A DNA stretch of 64,000 bases from Liopterus haemorrhoidalis (GCA_963971575.1 OZ020616.1:31600306-31664305), one strand, 5' to 3'. Counted from the first letter of the stretch, positions 23,955 to 37,187 are shown. Notes: a model not told the origin generated them from the letters alone. Translations and numbers: made by a program.

Positions 23955-24560
23955 CTTTTGAAAGAGTTTCTACTTTCAAATACCTGGGCACCATGATAAA
24001 TCAGGTGAATATGATACAGCAGGAAATTACGAATAGAATTAAAGCTGCTAATGCATCGTATTTTGCACTTGGTCCCCTCTTCAAAACGAAACTCTTGTCG
24101 AGGAGCACCAAGGTCAAGTTATACCAAGTTAAAGTACGTCCCGTACTTATATATGGCTCCGAAACATGGACCTTAACAAAGCGAGATCAACAACACCTTA
24201 TAGTTTTCGAAAATAAAATATAACGCAGACTCTTTGGTCCCATTCAAATTAATGGTGAATGGAGAATCCGTAAGAACAAAGATATCCGAGAACTGTACTC
24301 AAGGCCAAGTATCATCCAAGAACTCAGAGGCAGACGATTTTAATGGATAGGACACGTTATGAGGACAGAATGGTTAGGAAGAAATGGGAAGGAAGATTGA
24401 ATACCCGTCGACCAGTGGAAAGACCTCGCAAGAGATGGAGAGATCAGCTAACCGAAGATCTGACAAGTATTGGTATACAGGGTTCTTGGCAAGACTTGAC
24501 AATGAATAGATCGAGATGGAGGGCGCATGTGAGTGAAGCCAAAAGTCAACCTGACTGATA
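23955..24560 (+). pseudogene. Non-LTR retrotransposon ORF2, C-terminal fragment
   Basis: Frames interrupted by stops and shifts encode FKYLGTMI, IYGSETWTLTKRDQQHL and GHVMR...RPVERPRKRWRDQLTED. These are the segments that follow the reverse-transcriptase core in many insect LINEs. An internal stop near 24223 and a shift near 24340 break it. The 3' end is an AAGAAGAAG tract. The upstream RT core is missing (5' truncation). Confidence 0.75.
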
Positions 24561-25852
24561 GTGCCCAAAAAAGAAGAAGAAGAAGATATAAAAAACCGCG
24601 AAAATATTGAAACCGATTGTTTAATTGTAGAAATAGATCATAATGACGAAAAATATGATATCCAAATGGTAGTAATGATTAGTTAGGACCATGTTATTTT
24701 TGGCCTGGAGCAGACATTCTTACAAGGCGCCTTTATACTGAGCTGACAAATTATTAAGGCTTCTAACTTATTAAGTAACTACTCATCATTTTTTATATAT
24801 GTTTATATTGATGCCGCAAACCTTTGATAATAATTTGTCGGTTTTATTGTATTTATACCGCCTCGCCTAACAGTCTTCTCCTTATCTATCGAAGTTCATT
24901 GTTAATTATGTCAGAGTGGAGAGCGGAGATCTCATCAAAAGTCGGCTCTCACACGAATTAAAATTGCTTTCTGGAACAGATGCTTATATTTATTTTATAA
25001 ATATCTTGAATACACTTCGCTGCCGAGCTGTTTCTGAATGCGGGACAATGAATAGGTTTCCGTGACGATTTTAAGTACTGATGTCAAAGCCGGACATGGA
25101 TCGGTAATCCGGCACTAAAAGTCTAATAAACCCTAAAAAAAGCCTAACAAATATCTAAGAAGTAAATTCTAAAATAAATCCTAAAAAAAGGCCTAATAAA
25201 TATCAAACATTTGTGGAAATTATCAAACGCCTTTCTCGTATTTATTGCATTCGGCGTAAGAATCCTCCTCTGTCTGGTTATCGCTATCGTTTTAGCTAGA
25301 GTAGTGTGGACGGTAGATACATTGCACTGTAAGATACATTGTTAGTTTACGATTACCTATACATTTTTTTATTCATATCGACAAAGTCGCCGCTCATTTG
25401 TACGCCGATCACATAAAATGTAATATTTATAAACCAAAATAAATAAAAACCTAATTTTTAAAGATGCAAAAAGAACATAATAAAATTTTTATTATCAAAA
25501 TATAAAAATAAACAAATGTGAAATATTTGAAAGGCGCTCCCGTGGCCCAGGCGCTTGGAACTATCGCTGCATTGCTCCATGCCACCGCACGCTCTTGTGA
25601 TTAGTGTTAGGACGTTCTTAGGCACAGAACGAAATTTAATGTCTTCATAGGCGTAGTTTTTAAATGAAAAATTAGACATCTTTTAAATTCATTTCTCTCA
25701 TTGAGCAAAACATGCATTGAATCGTCAATAATAATGATGAAAATAATGATACGAAATTAATTAATCTATCTCATTAATAATTTATCTCTGCATAAGTCCA
25801 CCCAAATAGTGAAACTTTTTACTTTATTTTGTAGATACATTTCAAGACAATT

Positions 25853-27501
25853 CAGGATCGTGCTGAACAATTTTGGCACCTGAGACAGACCATACAAACG
25901 GCGCCCCCCTAGAAACATTATATGTGATGAGCAAAAAAAAAAAAATATGTGAAGTGTGAATTTTCACACATATCAGGGTTTTTTAGGTATTTAATAAGTG
26001 TAAGAGGTCAACATAATACTGTATATCTAGGAATATTTGTTCTATAATCACATCAAAATCAACAGTTTTTTGATAATCACTTTTCTTCGTCATTTGACAG
26101 AAATCCCAGCGTTTTTTTTTTTTCTGCATTCGCTTCATATTTAAGTCTTCATTAGATTAAGAAATAAGAAATATATTAATAAATGGCTTATTATTATATA
26201 TATTTTTTTAATTTCAGAAACTTATTTCCCACTATTAACAATGCGTTATTTGATTTATACGTATTTTATTACTACAAATGATTTATTCCTCTTTGATACT
26301 TTAAAAACAAATATCTAATGTAATTAAAAAATTAGGTTAATTCACAGCATATAATAGTATAATAAAATAACTGAACACTCATGAACTCCTAACTGAACTG
26401 AAGTGTTGAGTGTAGTGTGGTGTGGTCTGTAACTCGGTTAGCAACTATTTAAAAAAAAATGCACGCACTATCTAGCCAATATGTAGCCAATTGTGCTATT
26501 TAATAAATATTATAATTATCTTGTCTATAAATACAATAAATCCATAAAATGACTAGCCATAATTTAGCTATGAATTAAAAAAATTATTATTTTGTCAAAA
26601 ACACAAAAACTGCCACATTTTTCAAAAACACAATCTGATCAAAAATTCCTCTCGTACGTTGCTGGCTCAGATCAATGTACATTACCTACATTTTTTCAGA
26701 TTTCTTTTGGCAAAAGGGTGCGGGACAAAAACTTTAGCACATTTTTGTCTAAAATCGTGTTTAAAGAAACGAATTTCAAAAAACGATCTATCGTTCCTTA
26801 ATCTACGTCTTAAGAGCTTTCTTTTAAACACAAAAAAGTTATCTGACATTTTTCGAAAAAGTTATCTGATCGAAAATTCCTGTTGCACTATTCCTGTTCC
26901 TATGTTCATTACGGAGATTTTTTTCAGATTTTTAGATCAACCCCTCTGGGAGATAGGGGGGGACTAAAGTTTTTTGACACATTTTTGGCAAAAATCTCAT
27001 AAAGATAATTAACTTTTCTAAAATAAAAATTTGTTTGTTGCTCCACGCATTAAGAGGTTTTGATATAATGTATATATATATATAAATAAATATATAATTG
27101 TTTATATTTATCTCGGGATTTGTTTTAGTGAGCTCTCAGTATTTTTCTTATATGTGGGTCAAAGAGTTGTATAAGCATGCCAAATTTCAACTTTCTATGT
27201 TATGCCGTTTGGCTACAATTTCTACCATACAGACAGACAGACACATGAGTGACGTTATAAGGGTTTTTTGGTGGTCATACCTACAAAACCCTAAAAAGAA
27301 AATGCCATTCAAAATTCAAGTGATGAGCAAAACAGATGGAAACATTATTCAAAATTCAAGTGATGAGCGAAAAAACAAAAAGAAACACCATTCAAAATTA
27401 AAGTGATGAGCAAATGGCACCCCTTTTTCAGTTCTGGTACCTCCTTTTACCAGTAAAGGTGAAGCGGGTGCCTCATTTGCCTCATCTTCAGCACGGTTCT
27501 G
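25853..27501. mobile_element. Probable hAT-type element holding a (CAGA)n repeat element
   Basis: The left end caggatcgtgctgaac and the right end cttcagcacggttctg are imperfect inverted repeats. Inside the left end is the phrase cggcgcccccctag, and inside the right end are three copies of a caagtgatgagc motif. The flanking 8-mers do not match, so the boundaries are tentative. The middle is a dispersed repeat related to 30.77-31.84 kb in inverse orientation. Confidence 0.45.
25945..27300 (-). repeat. (GTCY)n-bearing dispersed repeat, copy 1
   Basis: Shares, in reverse orientation, gtgaagtgtgaattttcac, agggttttttggtggtcat and gcatgccaaatttcaac with the copies near 30.8 and 58.7 kb. It includes a short cagacagacagacac tract. 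The layout, a core phrase next to a (GTCY)n microsatellite, recalls the 'mini-me' elements of Diptera. Confidence 0.55.
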
Positions 27502-27758
27502 GAACAGAGTACCAGAATCATATTCACAATTAAATGGAAGCGATATCCATATCCTCTGATCCTACATTTTTATATAACTAAATTTGAAATAGAAGCTGCA
27601 ATGAAGGCAATGCAAGTGGAAAGAGCTGCAAGACCCGACGGCATAACAGATGAAATGCTTAAATACGGAGGAACACCTATGCTAAGAACATTAACAGAGT
27701 AATATAATGAGTGCCTATATCAATCCAATATACCCCAAGAATGAGCAAATGCATATTA

Positions 27759-29428
27759 GTCCAGGGCGGATCTGTAAAAATACTACGTCATGTGGATGTT
27801 GAGAGGGGGCACGCTAATTTTTGCAGAAATTGCTTCGAAATAACTCACATAACAATAATTGACTTATCCTCCCCGCCAAAAAGTTCGGGAACATTGTTTA
27901 AAAATTGAAAATGTTAAAAAATTAAGAAAAAAATCATTTTTTTTCTTCTTTTTGAGCCCATAGCTGTGAAATTATTCATTTCTGAGAAAAGTTATGAGGA
28001 AATAAAAGTTTCGTAATTAAATTTCCTACAAGATAGGATTATTTAGAAATTTCAAAAATTGTTAAACTTTCTGCAAAATAGCAATAACTGCTGAAAAAAA
28101 CACTAAAAAACATGTGTTTGCATTTTACTTTTTTTAATGACTTGTATTGTACTTAGGATCTCCAAATTTCACCCTGTAAAACTTTATGATATGATAAAAC
28201 AACACTGTAAATTTCATTAGGATCGGTTCGATAGGTTTTGCAAAATAATTTTGCAATCCAGGATTTGCAAAAAAAAATTGCAATTTTTCAAAATATTGCA
28301 GGACGCAAAGTAAAGCAGATAAAAGGTTGAAAATTTTTTTACATATAGAAGAACACTTCACCTTTCATTTGCAATTTGCAGAATTGAAATCGGTTAATTA
28401 GGACGGCGTTGGGAATTTTTTAAAACAATGTTTAAAATTTTTTTGTTATAAACAAATTGAATATCTTTGCAACTAAACAACCAAAATCAACTTATAAAAG
28501 CTCATTGGAAAGGTCTTTGAAATACGCTTTAAAAAAAAAAAAAAGTGAGCTTATTTCAATTAGTTTATTTTTTATTGTTTATAACTTTATTGCAATTGAC
28601 GCTCAACTTTGAAGACGTGTATCTCGGAAACAAATTGACATGACCTCACTTTTTTCTTTTTTAAAAAAAGCGTCTTTCAAAGACCTTTCCAATGAGCTTT
28701 TATAAGTTGATTTTGGTTGTTTAGTTGCAAAGATATTCAATTTGTTTATAACAAAAAAATTTTAAACATTGTTTTAAAAAATTCCCAACGCCGTCCTAAT
28801 TAACCGATTTCAATTCTGCAAATTGCAAATGAAAGGTGAAGTGTTCTTCTATATGTAAAAAAATTTTCAACCTTTTATCTGCTTTACTTTGCGTCCTGCA
28901 ATATTTTGAAAAATTGCAATTTTTTTTTGCAAATCCTGGATTGCAAAATTATTTTGCAAAACCTATCGAACCGATCCTAATGAAATTTACAGTGTTGTTT
29001 TATCATATCATAAAGTTTTACAGGGTGAAATTTGGAGATCCTAAGTACAATACAAGTCATTAAAAAAAGTAAAATGCAAACACATGTTTTTTAGTGTTTT
29101 TTTCAGCAGTTATTGCTATTTTGCAGAAAGTTTAACAATTTTTGAAATTTCTAAATAATCCTATCTTGTAGGAAATTTAATTACGAAACTTTTATTTCCT
29201 TATAACTTTTCTCAGAAATGAATAATTTCACAGCTATGGGCTCAATAAGAAGAAAAAAAATGATTTTTTTCTTAATTTTTTAATATTTTCAATTTTTAAA
29301 CAATGTTCCCGAACTTTTTGGCGGGGAGGATAACTCAATTATTGTTATGTGAGTTATTTCGAAGCAATTTCTGCAAAAATTAGCGTGCCCCCTCTCAACA
29401 TCCATCTCAGAACAGATCCGCCCTGGAC
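27759..29428. repeat. 1.67-kb fold-back element with arms of about 780 bp
   Basis: The left end gtccagggcggatctg and the right end cagatccgccctggac are perfect inverted repeats flanked by TA. The arms are nearly identical: a 75-codon chance ORF at 28134-28361 on the minus strand recurs unchanged at 28836-29063 on the plus strand. A spacer of about 110 bp separates the arms. It lies between RT blocks of the surrounding LINE remnant. No transposase. Confidence 0.85.
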
Positions 29429-30774
29429 TATATATAATTCTTCTTTTTAAAAAGCGAGTTACGCGCAAGCTGAGAAATTACTGACCAATAAGGTTGCTCT
29501 CTACATTTCACAAACTATTTAACAAAATAATTACTAAAAGGGTAACCAATAAATTAGATCAATACCAGCCATGAGAGCAAGCTGGCTTCCGTAAAGGCTA
29601 CAGTACCTTAGATCATTCTCAGGTTATGAATGTCTTAACTGAGAAATCTAATGAATACCGATTCCCCCTTTGTATAGCCTTTGTAGATTACGAAAAACCA
29701 TTCGACTCACAAGAAATGTGGGCAGTATTATATGCTTTAAGTAATAGTAGAGTTGACAGCAGTTACACCATATATAGAAAATATATATAGAAATGCCATA
29801 GTTCCAATGCCACAATATAATCTTGAACGAACTAACTAGTCGCGTCAACATAAAACGTGGTGTAAGGTGATACAATCTCACCGCAACTCTTTAAACTAGA
29901 CCTAGAAGATATGTTTAAATAGATAGATTGGCAGGACAAAGGCATTAAAATTGACGGTCAATTTTTAAATCATCTTCGGTTTGCAGACGATATTATGATA
30001 ACTGCAAACAGCTTAGAGGATCTACAGATCATGCTGAAACAACTGCATGTAAAGTCCGGAGAAATTGGTCTAAAAATTAATCGAACAAGACCATGATAAT
30101 GACAAATTAAAAAAAAAAAATTGGCCTTGTGCTGTTGAATAAATGAATTTAATTGAATTGAATAAATTCTCCATCTTCTTACGAACTACAAAACAATTTG
30201 ACTCTAAATGGCGTTGATATAGTAAGAGAGATCTTTATCTTGGACAGGAAATACGTATCTCTAAACAAAATCTTAAGGCAGATTTAAAAAGACGCATTTT
30301 ATTGGGTTGGGCTGTATTTAATAAAATTAAACTTATTTTCGACTCAGAAATGCCTAACACCTTAAAAGCCTAAACTTTTGATAAGTGCATACTGCCAGTG
30401 CTCACATACGGTACTGAGACATGGACAATAAATAAAAGTATTGTGAAAAAACTACAGGTCACACAAAGAGCAATGGAGAGAGGTATTAAAGATGTCACTC
30501 TATGAGACAGAAGACTCTACACACAGCATATCAAAAGTCAGAGATGTAGTGAGAAGGATCTGTCAACTCAGATGGAGCAGGGCAGGTTATGTATAGGCTA
30601 TTCCAAACGTATAGCCGGAACTAGATTTTGAAATCAAGTAATTTTTATCTATTAATTCGAACTTTTGGTCATTTTGTTTAAGCTTTGTAAATCATACTCA
30701 CATTGCAAATTCTAGATTAAATTAACTGTCATTGTAAAATGCCCTTTTTATTGCATTTTAATTTTATGTCATTC

Positions 30775-31835
30775 TTTCCCATTTTTAGGGTTTTGTAGGT
30801 ATGACCAAAAAACCCTTATACCGTCATTTTGTCGTCTGTCTGTCTGTCTGTCTGTTCGGTATTGTAGCCAAACGGCTAAACCTAGAGAGTTGAAATTTGG
30901 CATGCTTATACAACTCTTTGACCCGCACATAGAAAAAATACTAAAACATCTAAAAAACATATCCCTCTAAAAATATAAACAAATATGTGCTCCTCGAAAA
31001 AAATTTTTTTTTTTATAATTCTGAGTAGGGTATCAAATAAAAGCCCTTGGTACGTCGATTAACGATCAAATTTTTATTTTTGCAAAATAAATTATTTTGA
31101 AGCGATTTTTGCCAAAATTGTGCAAAAAATTTTTTGTCCCACACCTGTAGCCCAGATGGTTTAAACTAAAAATCTGAAAAAATTCTAAGTAATGTACATT
31201 GGTGTGAACCGGAATAGTACAACAGGAATTTTTGATCAGATTATGTTTTTGGAAAAAAACGCATTTTTTGTGTTTTTTTGGCTAATAATTTACACAAGTT
31301 ATAACTTTGTAAAACGCTACACTTGAATGTGTATCATGGTGTAGTGGTTATGACCCTGGCTTCTCACCCAACTAACTCGATCGAAAGGGATCGAACCCTG
31401 CGAGAAGAGACAATATTATTTTTTGTTTCTTTTTGAATTTTTAAATTGTTTAAATTATTTTTTCAAAATTCTAGTTATATTTTGGCAAATGTTGCATTTA
31501 ATTTTTAAAAGCGTAAATTTTATAACCAGTAGAAATTGTTTAAATTATAATTTAATTCTGTTTCAATGTACACGAAATCAGAAGGGCGGAGCTTATAAGA
31601 ACCAAGGAAGCCATAGGCGCAATTTTTAAAATTCTTAATGAACATTGCTATATAAAAAAAATACTTCACATATTTAGAAACCTAAATAATGGTATTAGGC
31701 GTTCGAATTAAAATTAACAAAAAAAATATTTTAATATAAAATTTGTTTTGGCATCCCAAATAATCATCATTCACTTACTAAATACCTGCAAAACCCTGAA
31801 ATGTGCGAAAATTCACACTTCACATCATTTTTTTT
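30775..31835 (+). repeat. (GTCY)n-bearing dispersed repeat, copy 2
   Basis: Contains agggttttgtaggtatgacc, a (GTCT)n run at about 30835-30855, the core agagagttgaaatttggc, and at the far end aattcacacttcacatcat. It matches the copy at 58640-59220 and, inverted, 25945-27300. Confidence 0.6.
31325..31420 (+). repeat. tRNA-like SINE head
   Basis: The A-box-like tggtgtagtggttatgacc and the B-box-like gggatcgaaccctgcg are spaced roughly as in a tRNA-derived SINE promoter. It is embedded in the dispersed repeat. Not an intact tRNA. Confidence 0.4.
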
Positions 31836-33071
31836 TTTTTTGTCTTCAAAATATGTGAAAATGTATTAAAATTTTTAATAAATGTCATTCGTTTCCATGG
31901 TTTCATTGCAGGAATTTTAAAATTTCACACACCAACGTCTCGTGACAACCTAAACGAACGAAATTCCCATTTAGTTCCGCCTAAACGCTTGGAATAGCCT
32001 GTATGTAGAGCCAGCGTCAACCGAAGGACCCGAAAATTGTTGGACTGGAGACCACGACCACATAAGCGCCTAATTGGAAAGCCGCAAACAAGATGGACGG
32101 ACGATATTAAATTTGTAGATTTGTAGGACACGACTGGATGACAAAAGCCATCAAGAGAGAAGACTGGAAAGAACTAGGGGAGACTAACATCCGACGATGG
32201 ATGCCACAGTTGAAATGATGATGATGATGATGATATCCATATAAATATTTAATTTAACACATTCGTATATATTTGCTATTTGATATGAATGTTTTTAGCA
32301 TATTTTTTTAAAAGACTAATTGCGTTTGCTCTCTATAATAGTAATGATCAAACAATCCATTCAAATCTAAGTAATCCTATAATTGGCATCGCTATTGAGA
32401 AGTGACATTACCGTTGCCGGCGCTGTGCTCCAAGACAATATGGCTGTTGTCTCTAGTACTCAGCTGTCAATATGCTAATAGCGAACAGGTTAATTTAAGC
32501 ACAGTACATTTTTATTTAATGAAAATGCGAGTAAACATTTGCGACATTTTTTAATTTTTAAGCGCTACACATGTATCGAGTATCAGAAGGTGGGCATCAA
32601 ATTACAGTATTTAAAGTTTAATTTCAGTAGATTTATTGAAGTGTTATTTGTAGTTGAGCAGGTGTTAAATGCTGGGCACGTAATTGTATGTGGTACATCT
32701 GAGCGTTGGTCATCTGAATTTACAATATATGGATCCTGTTTGCAAAGAAGTGCATTAATTTTTTTTTCAAATCTTGGTTTACTAGTTTTTTTTTTTTTTT
32801 TAATTTCAAAGTTAAATAAATTCCGTTCCGGTTTCGGATATTCATAAAAAATAACAGGGTTCTGTCCAATTAATAGGACTTTTTTAGTACCAGAACAATC
32901 TCTCTAAGTTGAACCGTTCTCTAGTATACACACACGCAAGCACGCACGCACATAATACAGGTAAAAAGGTAAAAATTAAGGTGACCATACGTCCCGAATT
33001 TGTCGGGAAAGTCCCGAATTTCCTACTTGCGTCCCGAATTTTTTCAGAGGCAATATTTGAAAGGGTATTTT

Positions 33072-34547
33072 CAGGGCCGGCGCTAGGATTTGCGAGGCCA
33101 TGTGCGAGAAGAGCAAAAAAAGTCGCGGGGCCTGCTGTTCAGACCCAAGTGAGGACCAAAAAAAAGGTCCTCCCCTCCATGCGCGGGGCCTGCTGTTCTG
33201 ATCCAAGTGAGGAGCAAAAAAAAAAGTCCTCCCCTCCATGCGCGGGGCCTGTTGTTCAGATCCAAGTGAGGAGCAAAAAAAAAGGTCCTCATCTCCATGC
33301 GCGGGGCCTGCTGTTCAGATCCAAGTGAAGAGCAAAAAAAAAGTTCTCATCTCCATGCGCGGGGCCTGTTGTAGAACCGCGGGGAGTGCTGTTCAGATCC
33401 AAGTGAAGAGCAAAAAAAAAAAGGTTCTCATTTCCAAGCGCGGGGCCGGGGGCCTGCTGTTCAGATCCAAGTGAGGAGCAAAAAAAAGGTCATCACCATG
33501 CGCGGGGCCTATTGTTGAACCGCGGGGCCTGCTCTTTAGATCCAAGTGAGGAGCAAAAAAAAGGTCCTCATCTCCATGCGCGGGGCCTGTTGTTGAACCG
33601 TGGGGCCTGCTGTTAAGATCCAAATGAAGAGCAAAAAAAGGTCCTCATCTCCATGCGCGGGGCCAGCTGTTCAGATCCAAGTGAGGAGCAAAAAAAAATG
33701 TCCTTATCTCCATGCGCGGGGCCTGTTGTTGAACCGCGGGGCCAGCTGTTCAGATCCAAGGGAAGAGCAAAAAAAAAAAAGATCCTCATCTCCATGCACG
33801 GGACCTGTTGTTGAACGCCGGGGCCTGCTGTTCAGATCCAAGTGAAGAGCAAAAAAAAAAAGGTCCTCATCTCCATGCGCGGGGCCAGGGGCCTGCTGTT
33901 CAGATCCAAGTGAGGAGCAAAAAAAAGGTCCTCATCTCCATGCGCGGGGCCTGTTGTTGAACCGCGGGGCCTGTTGTTGAACCGTGGGGCCTGCTGTTCA
34001 GATCCAAGTGAAGAGCAAAAAAAAGGTCCTCATCTACATGCGCGGGGCCTGCTGTTCAGATCCAAGTGAGGAGCAAAAAAAAAAGGTCCTCAACACCATG
34101 CGCGGGGCCTGCTGTTCAGATCCAAGTGAAGAGCAAAAAAAAAGGTCCTCATTTCCATGCGCGGGGCCTGTTATTGAACCGCGGGGCCTGCTATTCAGAT
34201 CCAAGTGAAGAGCAAAAAAAAAAGGTCCTCATCTCCATGCGCGGGACATGTTGTTGAACCGCGGGGCCTGCTGTTCAGATCCAAGTGAAGAGAAAAAAAA
34301 AAAAGGTCCTCATATCCATGCTCGGGGCCTGTTGTTGAACCGCGAGGCCTGCTGTTCAGATCCAAGTGAGGAGCAAAAAAAAAAGTCCTCATCTCCATGC
34401 GCGGGGCCTGCTGTTCAAATCCAAGTGAGGAGCAAAAAAAAGGTCCTCATCTCCTTGCGTGGGGCCTGTTGTTGAACCGCGGGGCCTGCTGTTGACCGCG
34501 GGGCCATGTGCAGCATGTGCAGCGGCACATGCCTCGCGCCGGCCCTG
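33072..34547. mobile_element. hAT element made mostly of an internal minisatellite
   Basis: The termini CAGGGCCGGCGCTAGG and CGCGCCGGCCCTG are flanked by a perfect 8-bp TSD, ggtatttt (33064-33071, 34548-34555). This is a widespread arthropod hAT terminus. The interior, about 33110-34500, is a tandem array of 60- to 90-bp units: gcggggcctgctgttcagat, ccaagtgaggagcaaaaaaa, ggtcctcatctccatgc. Some units carry an extra ttgttgaaccgcggggcc. The array creates many overlapping chance ORFs on both strands; none looks like a gene. Confidence 0.85.
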
Positions 34548-35283
34548 GGTATTTTCCTAATGAACAGCTTTTGGACAAGTGACAAAACTCAACTGTTGAC
34601 ACATTAAAAGCAATATTACTGATTAAATTAAATTATGAAGAAAACTATGTGGATTTTTATAAAATGCTTCAAAGCAAGAAACACCTACTCAAAAAGATCC
34701 ATAGTTCGGAAAAAATAAAAAGTTTTCTATTATCTGTCTCATTTTGTACTAACGAAACTAAGAGGGAAATTTCATTTTTTATGTTGTATTCATAAAATAT
34801 CATCTTAGAGTGGTATTTCTGAAGTGGCACCTTTCAAAATATTTGACATATCTATCACAATTTTGACACGTCAATCGCAATTTTGACATGTCAATTTGTT
34901 ATCTGATATATATAGTTTTTGAGTGAATATAACCTCGATATAATAAAACTTAACCAAATATTTAAAAGCCAGATTTACAAGTTCACATGTTTCCATTTAA
35001 GTCTATTTACACCACAACCAAAGTAACCAGATCTAGAGTCCGTTCAAAGGTGAGAATTCAGTATTGCTCCTATGGCAAATGGGAGCGGTGTTGCCAAATG
35101 TTGTAAAAGTGTCAAATATGTCAATTATAATAATATGAAAAACTCATATGATTTACAAAAATCAACTCCTCTAAAACTCAAAATAACACTCAACAAAAAC
35201 AAATGACTATTTGTAGAATACTGCGTCTTCACAGATCAGCGCGTTTTAGAGCTGACAACGTCGACAAGTAAGAAAAGGATATA

Positions 35284-35690
35284 CAGTCTGTTTCAAACGG
35301 TTAGGCGGAACTAAATGGGAATTTCGTTCTTTTAGGTTGTCACGAAAAGGGACCTTGCTAGGTTTATTTAATTTTTCACGTTGGAATGTCAAAATTTAAA
35401 ATTCCGACAGTGAAACCCTGGAAACGAATGATATATATCAATGTCAATTATTTTTTTTATATATTTTAATGACAAAAATATAAATAATTGGGAAATTTGT
35501 AATAAGAATGACACAAAAAATTAACATGTAAAGAAAATGACATTTTAAAATGATGAAAAAAATTACCAAAAAATGTTAATTGTAAGTATGATTTACAAAG
35601 CTTAAACAAAACGGCCGAAAAGCACGATTTAAACGATGAAAGAAACTAGATTGCAAAATCTAGTTCCGCTTAACCGTTTGGAACAGACTG
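35284..35690. mobile_element. GCGGAACTAG-family MITE (407 bp)
   Basis: The inverted ends CAGTCTGTTTCAAACGG and CCGTTTGGAACAGACTG are flanked by TA on both sides (35282-35283, 35691-35692), pointing to Tc1/mariner-type insertion. Subterminal sequence includes ttaggcggaacta and tagttccgcttaa. Confidence 0.75.
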
Positions 35691-35839
35691 TAAGCGGTTC
35701 ACTTTTGTAAGAACAAACTAAGAGGGAATTTTGTTTTCAATAGTTTGCACCTTTGAAGCTGTATGTCATGTTGGTATTAAAAAATGTCACTTTTTTAAAA
35801 TGTTGATCCGTTTGACATATGTCATAATGAAAAATGATA

Positions 35840-36247
35840 AAGTCTGTTCCAAATGGTTAGGCGGAACTAGATTTTGCAGTCTAGTTACTTTCATCGTTTA
35901 AATCGTGCTTTTCGGCCGTTTTGTTTAAGCTTTGTAAATCATACTTACAATAAACATTTTTTTGTTAAGGTTAATATCATTTTAAAATGTCATTTTCTTT
36001 ATATTTTGATTTTTTCTGTCTTTATTAATACAATTTTCCCATTTATTAATTTTTTTGTCATTAAAATACATTAAAAAAATAATTTAATTTTGACATAGGT
36101 CATTCGTTTCCATGGTTTCATTGTTGGAATTTTAAATTTGGACATTCCAACGTAAAAAATGAAATTACCCAAGCAAGGTCCCTTCTGGTGACAACCTAAA
36201 AGAACGAAATTCCCATTTAGTTCCGCCTAACCGTTTGAAACAGACTG
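35840..36247. mobile_element. GCGGAACTAG-family MITE (408 bp), inverted sister of the previous one
   Basis: The ends AGTCTGTTCCAAATGG and CCGTTTGAAACAGACT are flanked by TA. Its sequence is the reverse complement of the 35284-35690 copy, so the two lie head to head about 150 bp apart. Confidence 0.75.
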
Positions 36248-37187
36248 TATCTTAATTATAGTGATCATAACCTTATCAACCTAAAGTCGGTTTTACAGCG
36301 TATGGATTATTTTTAATTGACATTTAAAGTCAGTAACACACCATAAAAGTAACCAAAATAACCAGATCTAGTGTGTTCTTACAAAAGTGAACAGCTTATA
36401 GTGTCATTGTGTAAACCCATTAGAGAGTATGAAAAAGAACTGCTCCATATGTCCTGTACTGCATACTCACCTTTGAACGGACTACAGTTTCGTATTACAA
36501 AATGAGACAGATTATACCGAGTAATTTTAATGAATAAAGTTTGAAATCATTAAAAAAAAATACTGTGAATTTAATAATGTCCCTTTTAGGCCCGGTCTAT
36601 CCACCTTCGGATAAACTTCTGGGTAACTATCTGATAGATAAAGTTATCTGATACTTTATCTGTTGAATAAATGTCATCCCTTCTTTCAATTCAAATTTAT
36701 CTGTCAGATAGTTATCTGACGGATAATTAGACTGACATATTGAATCCTCAGATTGGTAAACCTGAATTGTAACTGAAATAGGCATTGAGAAACAATTTTT
36801 TTTTGTTTCTCTATGGAAATAAATAAATAAATAGGTAACCTGACAGCTGTCAAGCCGTTTTATTGGTTATTGTCATTAATAAATTTAAATTTATGTATGC
36901 ATTATACAAGATTTTAGCAATTATTATTGTCGTATACAAGTAATAAAATTGGGGAAATGAAAAATAAATAGTAGATATTAATAATAATTGTTCTACGTTT
37001 ATTTAATTTTTTAATTTTATTATGATTGTTGTAAATACAAAATACGTTATAGGAAATTTGAAAATAAGAAATTAAATCACGGAGTATTCTTTTATTTTCA
37101 TTTCTTCTGAGTAATCAGTTTCTTCAGGTATGTCGCCGACACGGTACAGATCTTTTGTGGGTGGTTCTTCATATCCACTTTTGTAAT

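Larger units (their letters stand above)
30596..32000. mobile_element. GCGGAACTAG-family element inserted in the LINE remnant
   Basis: The left end ggctattccaaacg...ccggaactagattttg and the right end tagttccgcctaaacg...ggaatagcc are inverted repeats of the MITE family also seen at 35.3, 35.8, 53.5, 58.3 and 61.8 kb. It is enlarged by an inner (GTCY)n repeat (30775-31835). The LINE coding sequence continues on both sides. Confidence 0.65.
27510..32230 (+). pseudogene. Decayed non-LTR retrotransposon, split by two insertions
   Basis: Three pieces are collinear. 27590-27757 encodes EIEAAMKAMQVERAARPDGI. 29430-30594 encodes RNY*PISLLSTFHKLFNKII, GFRKGYSTLDHSQVMNVL, FVDYEKPFDS (RT block with the first catalytic Asp) and LRFADDIMIT (the YXDD-type catalytic box, about 29975-30000). 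32003-32215 encodes KRLIGKPQTRWTDDIKF and DWKELGE. Many stops and shifts show it is dead. It ends in a (GAT)n tract near 32220. The clade is not certain; the layout fits Jockey- or RTE-like families. Confidence 0.8.
34731..36512. mobile_element. Mariner-like MITE (CTGTCTCATTTTGT ends) enlarged by insertions
   Basis: The left end tctgtctcattttgt and the right end acaaaatgagacaga match the smaller copy at 54096-54430. Inside are an inner element with gttcacttttgtaagaac ends and two GCGGAACTAG-family MITEs (35284-35690, 35840-36247). Confidence 0.6.

Noticed and set aside
28134..29063. Identical 75-codon ORFs on opposite strands
   Set aside because: A consequence of the fold-back arms; low-complexity hydrophobic peptide without homology that I recognise.
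33100..34500. Overlapping ORFs on both strands encoding repeats such as RGACCSDPSEEQKKK
   Set aside because: They are translations of a GC/A-rich minisatellite inside a hAT element. Frames appear on both strands with the same period, and there is no start context or domain.
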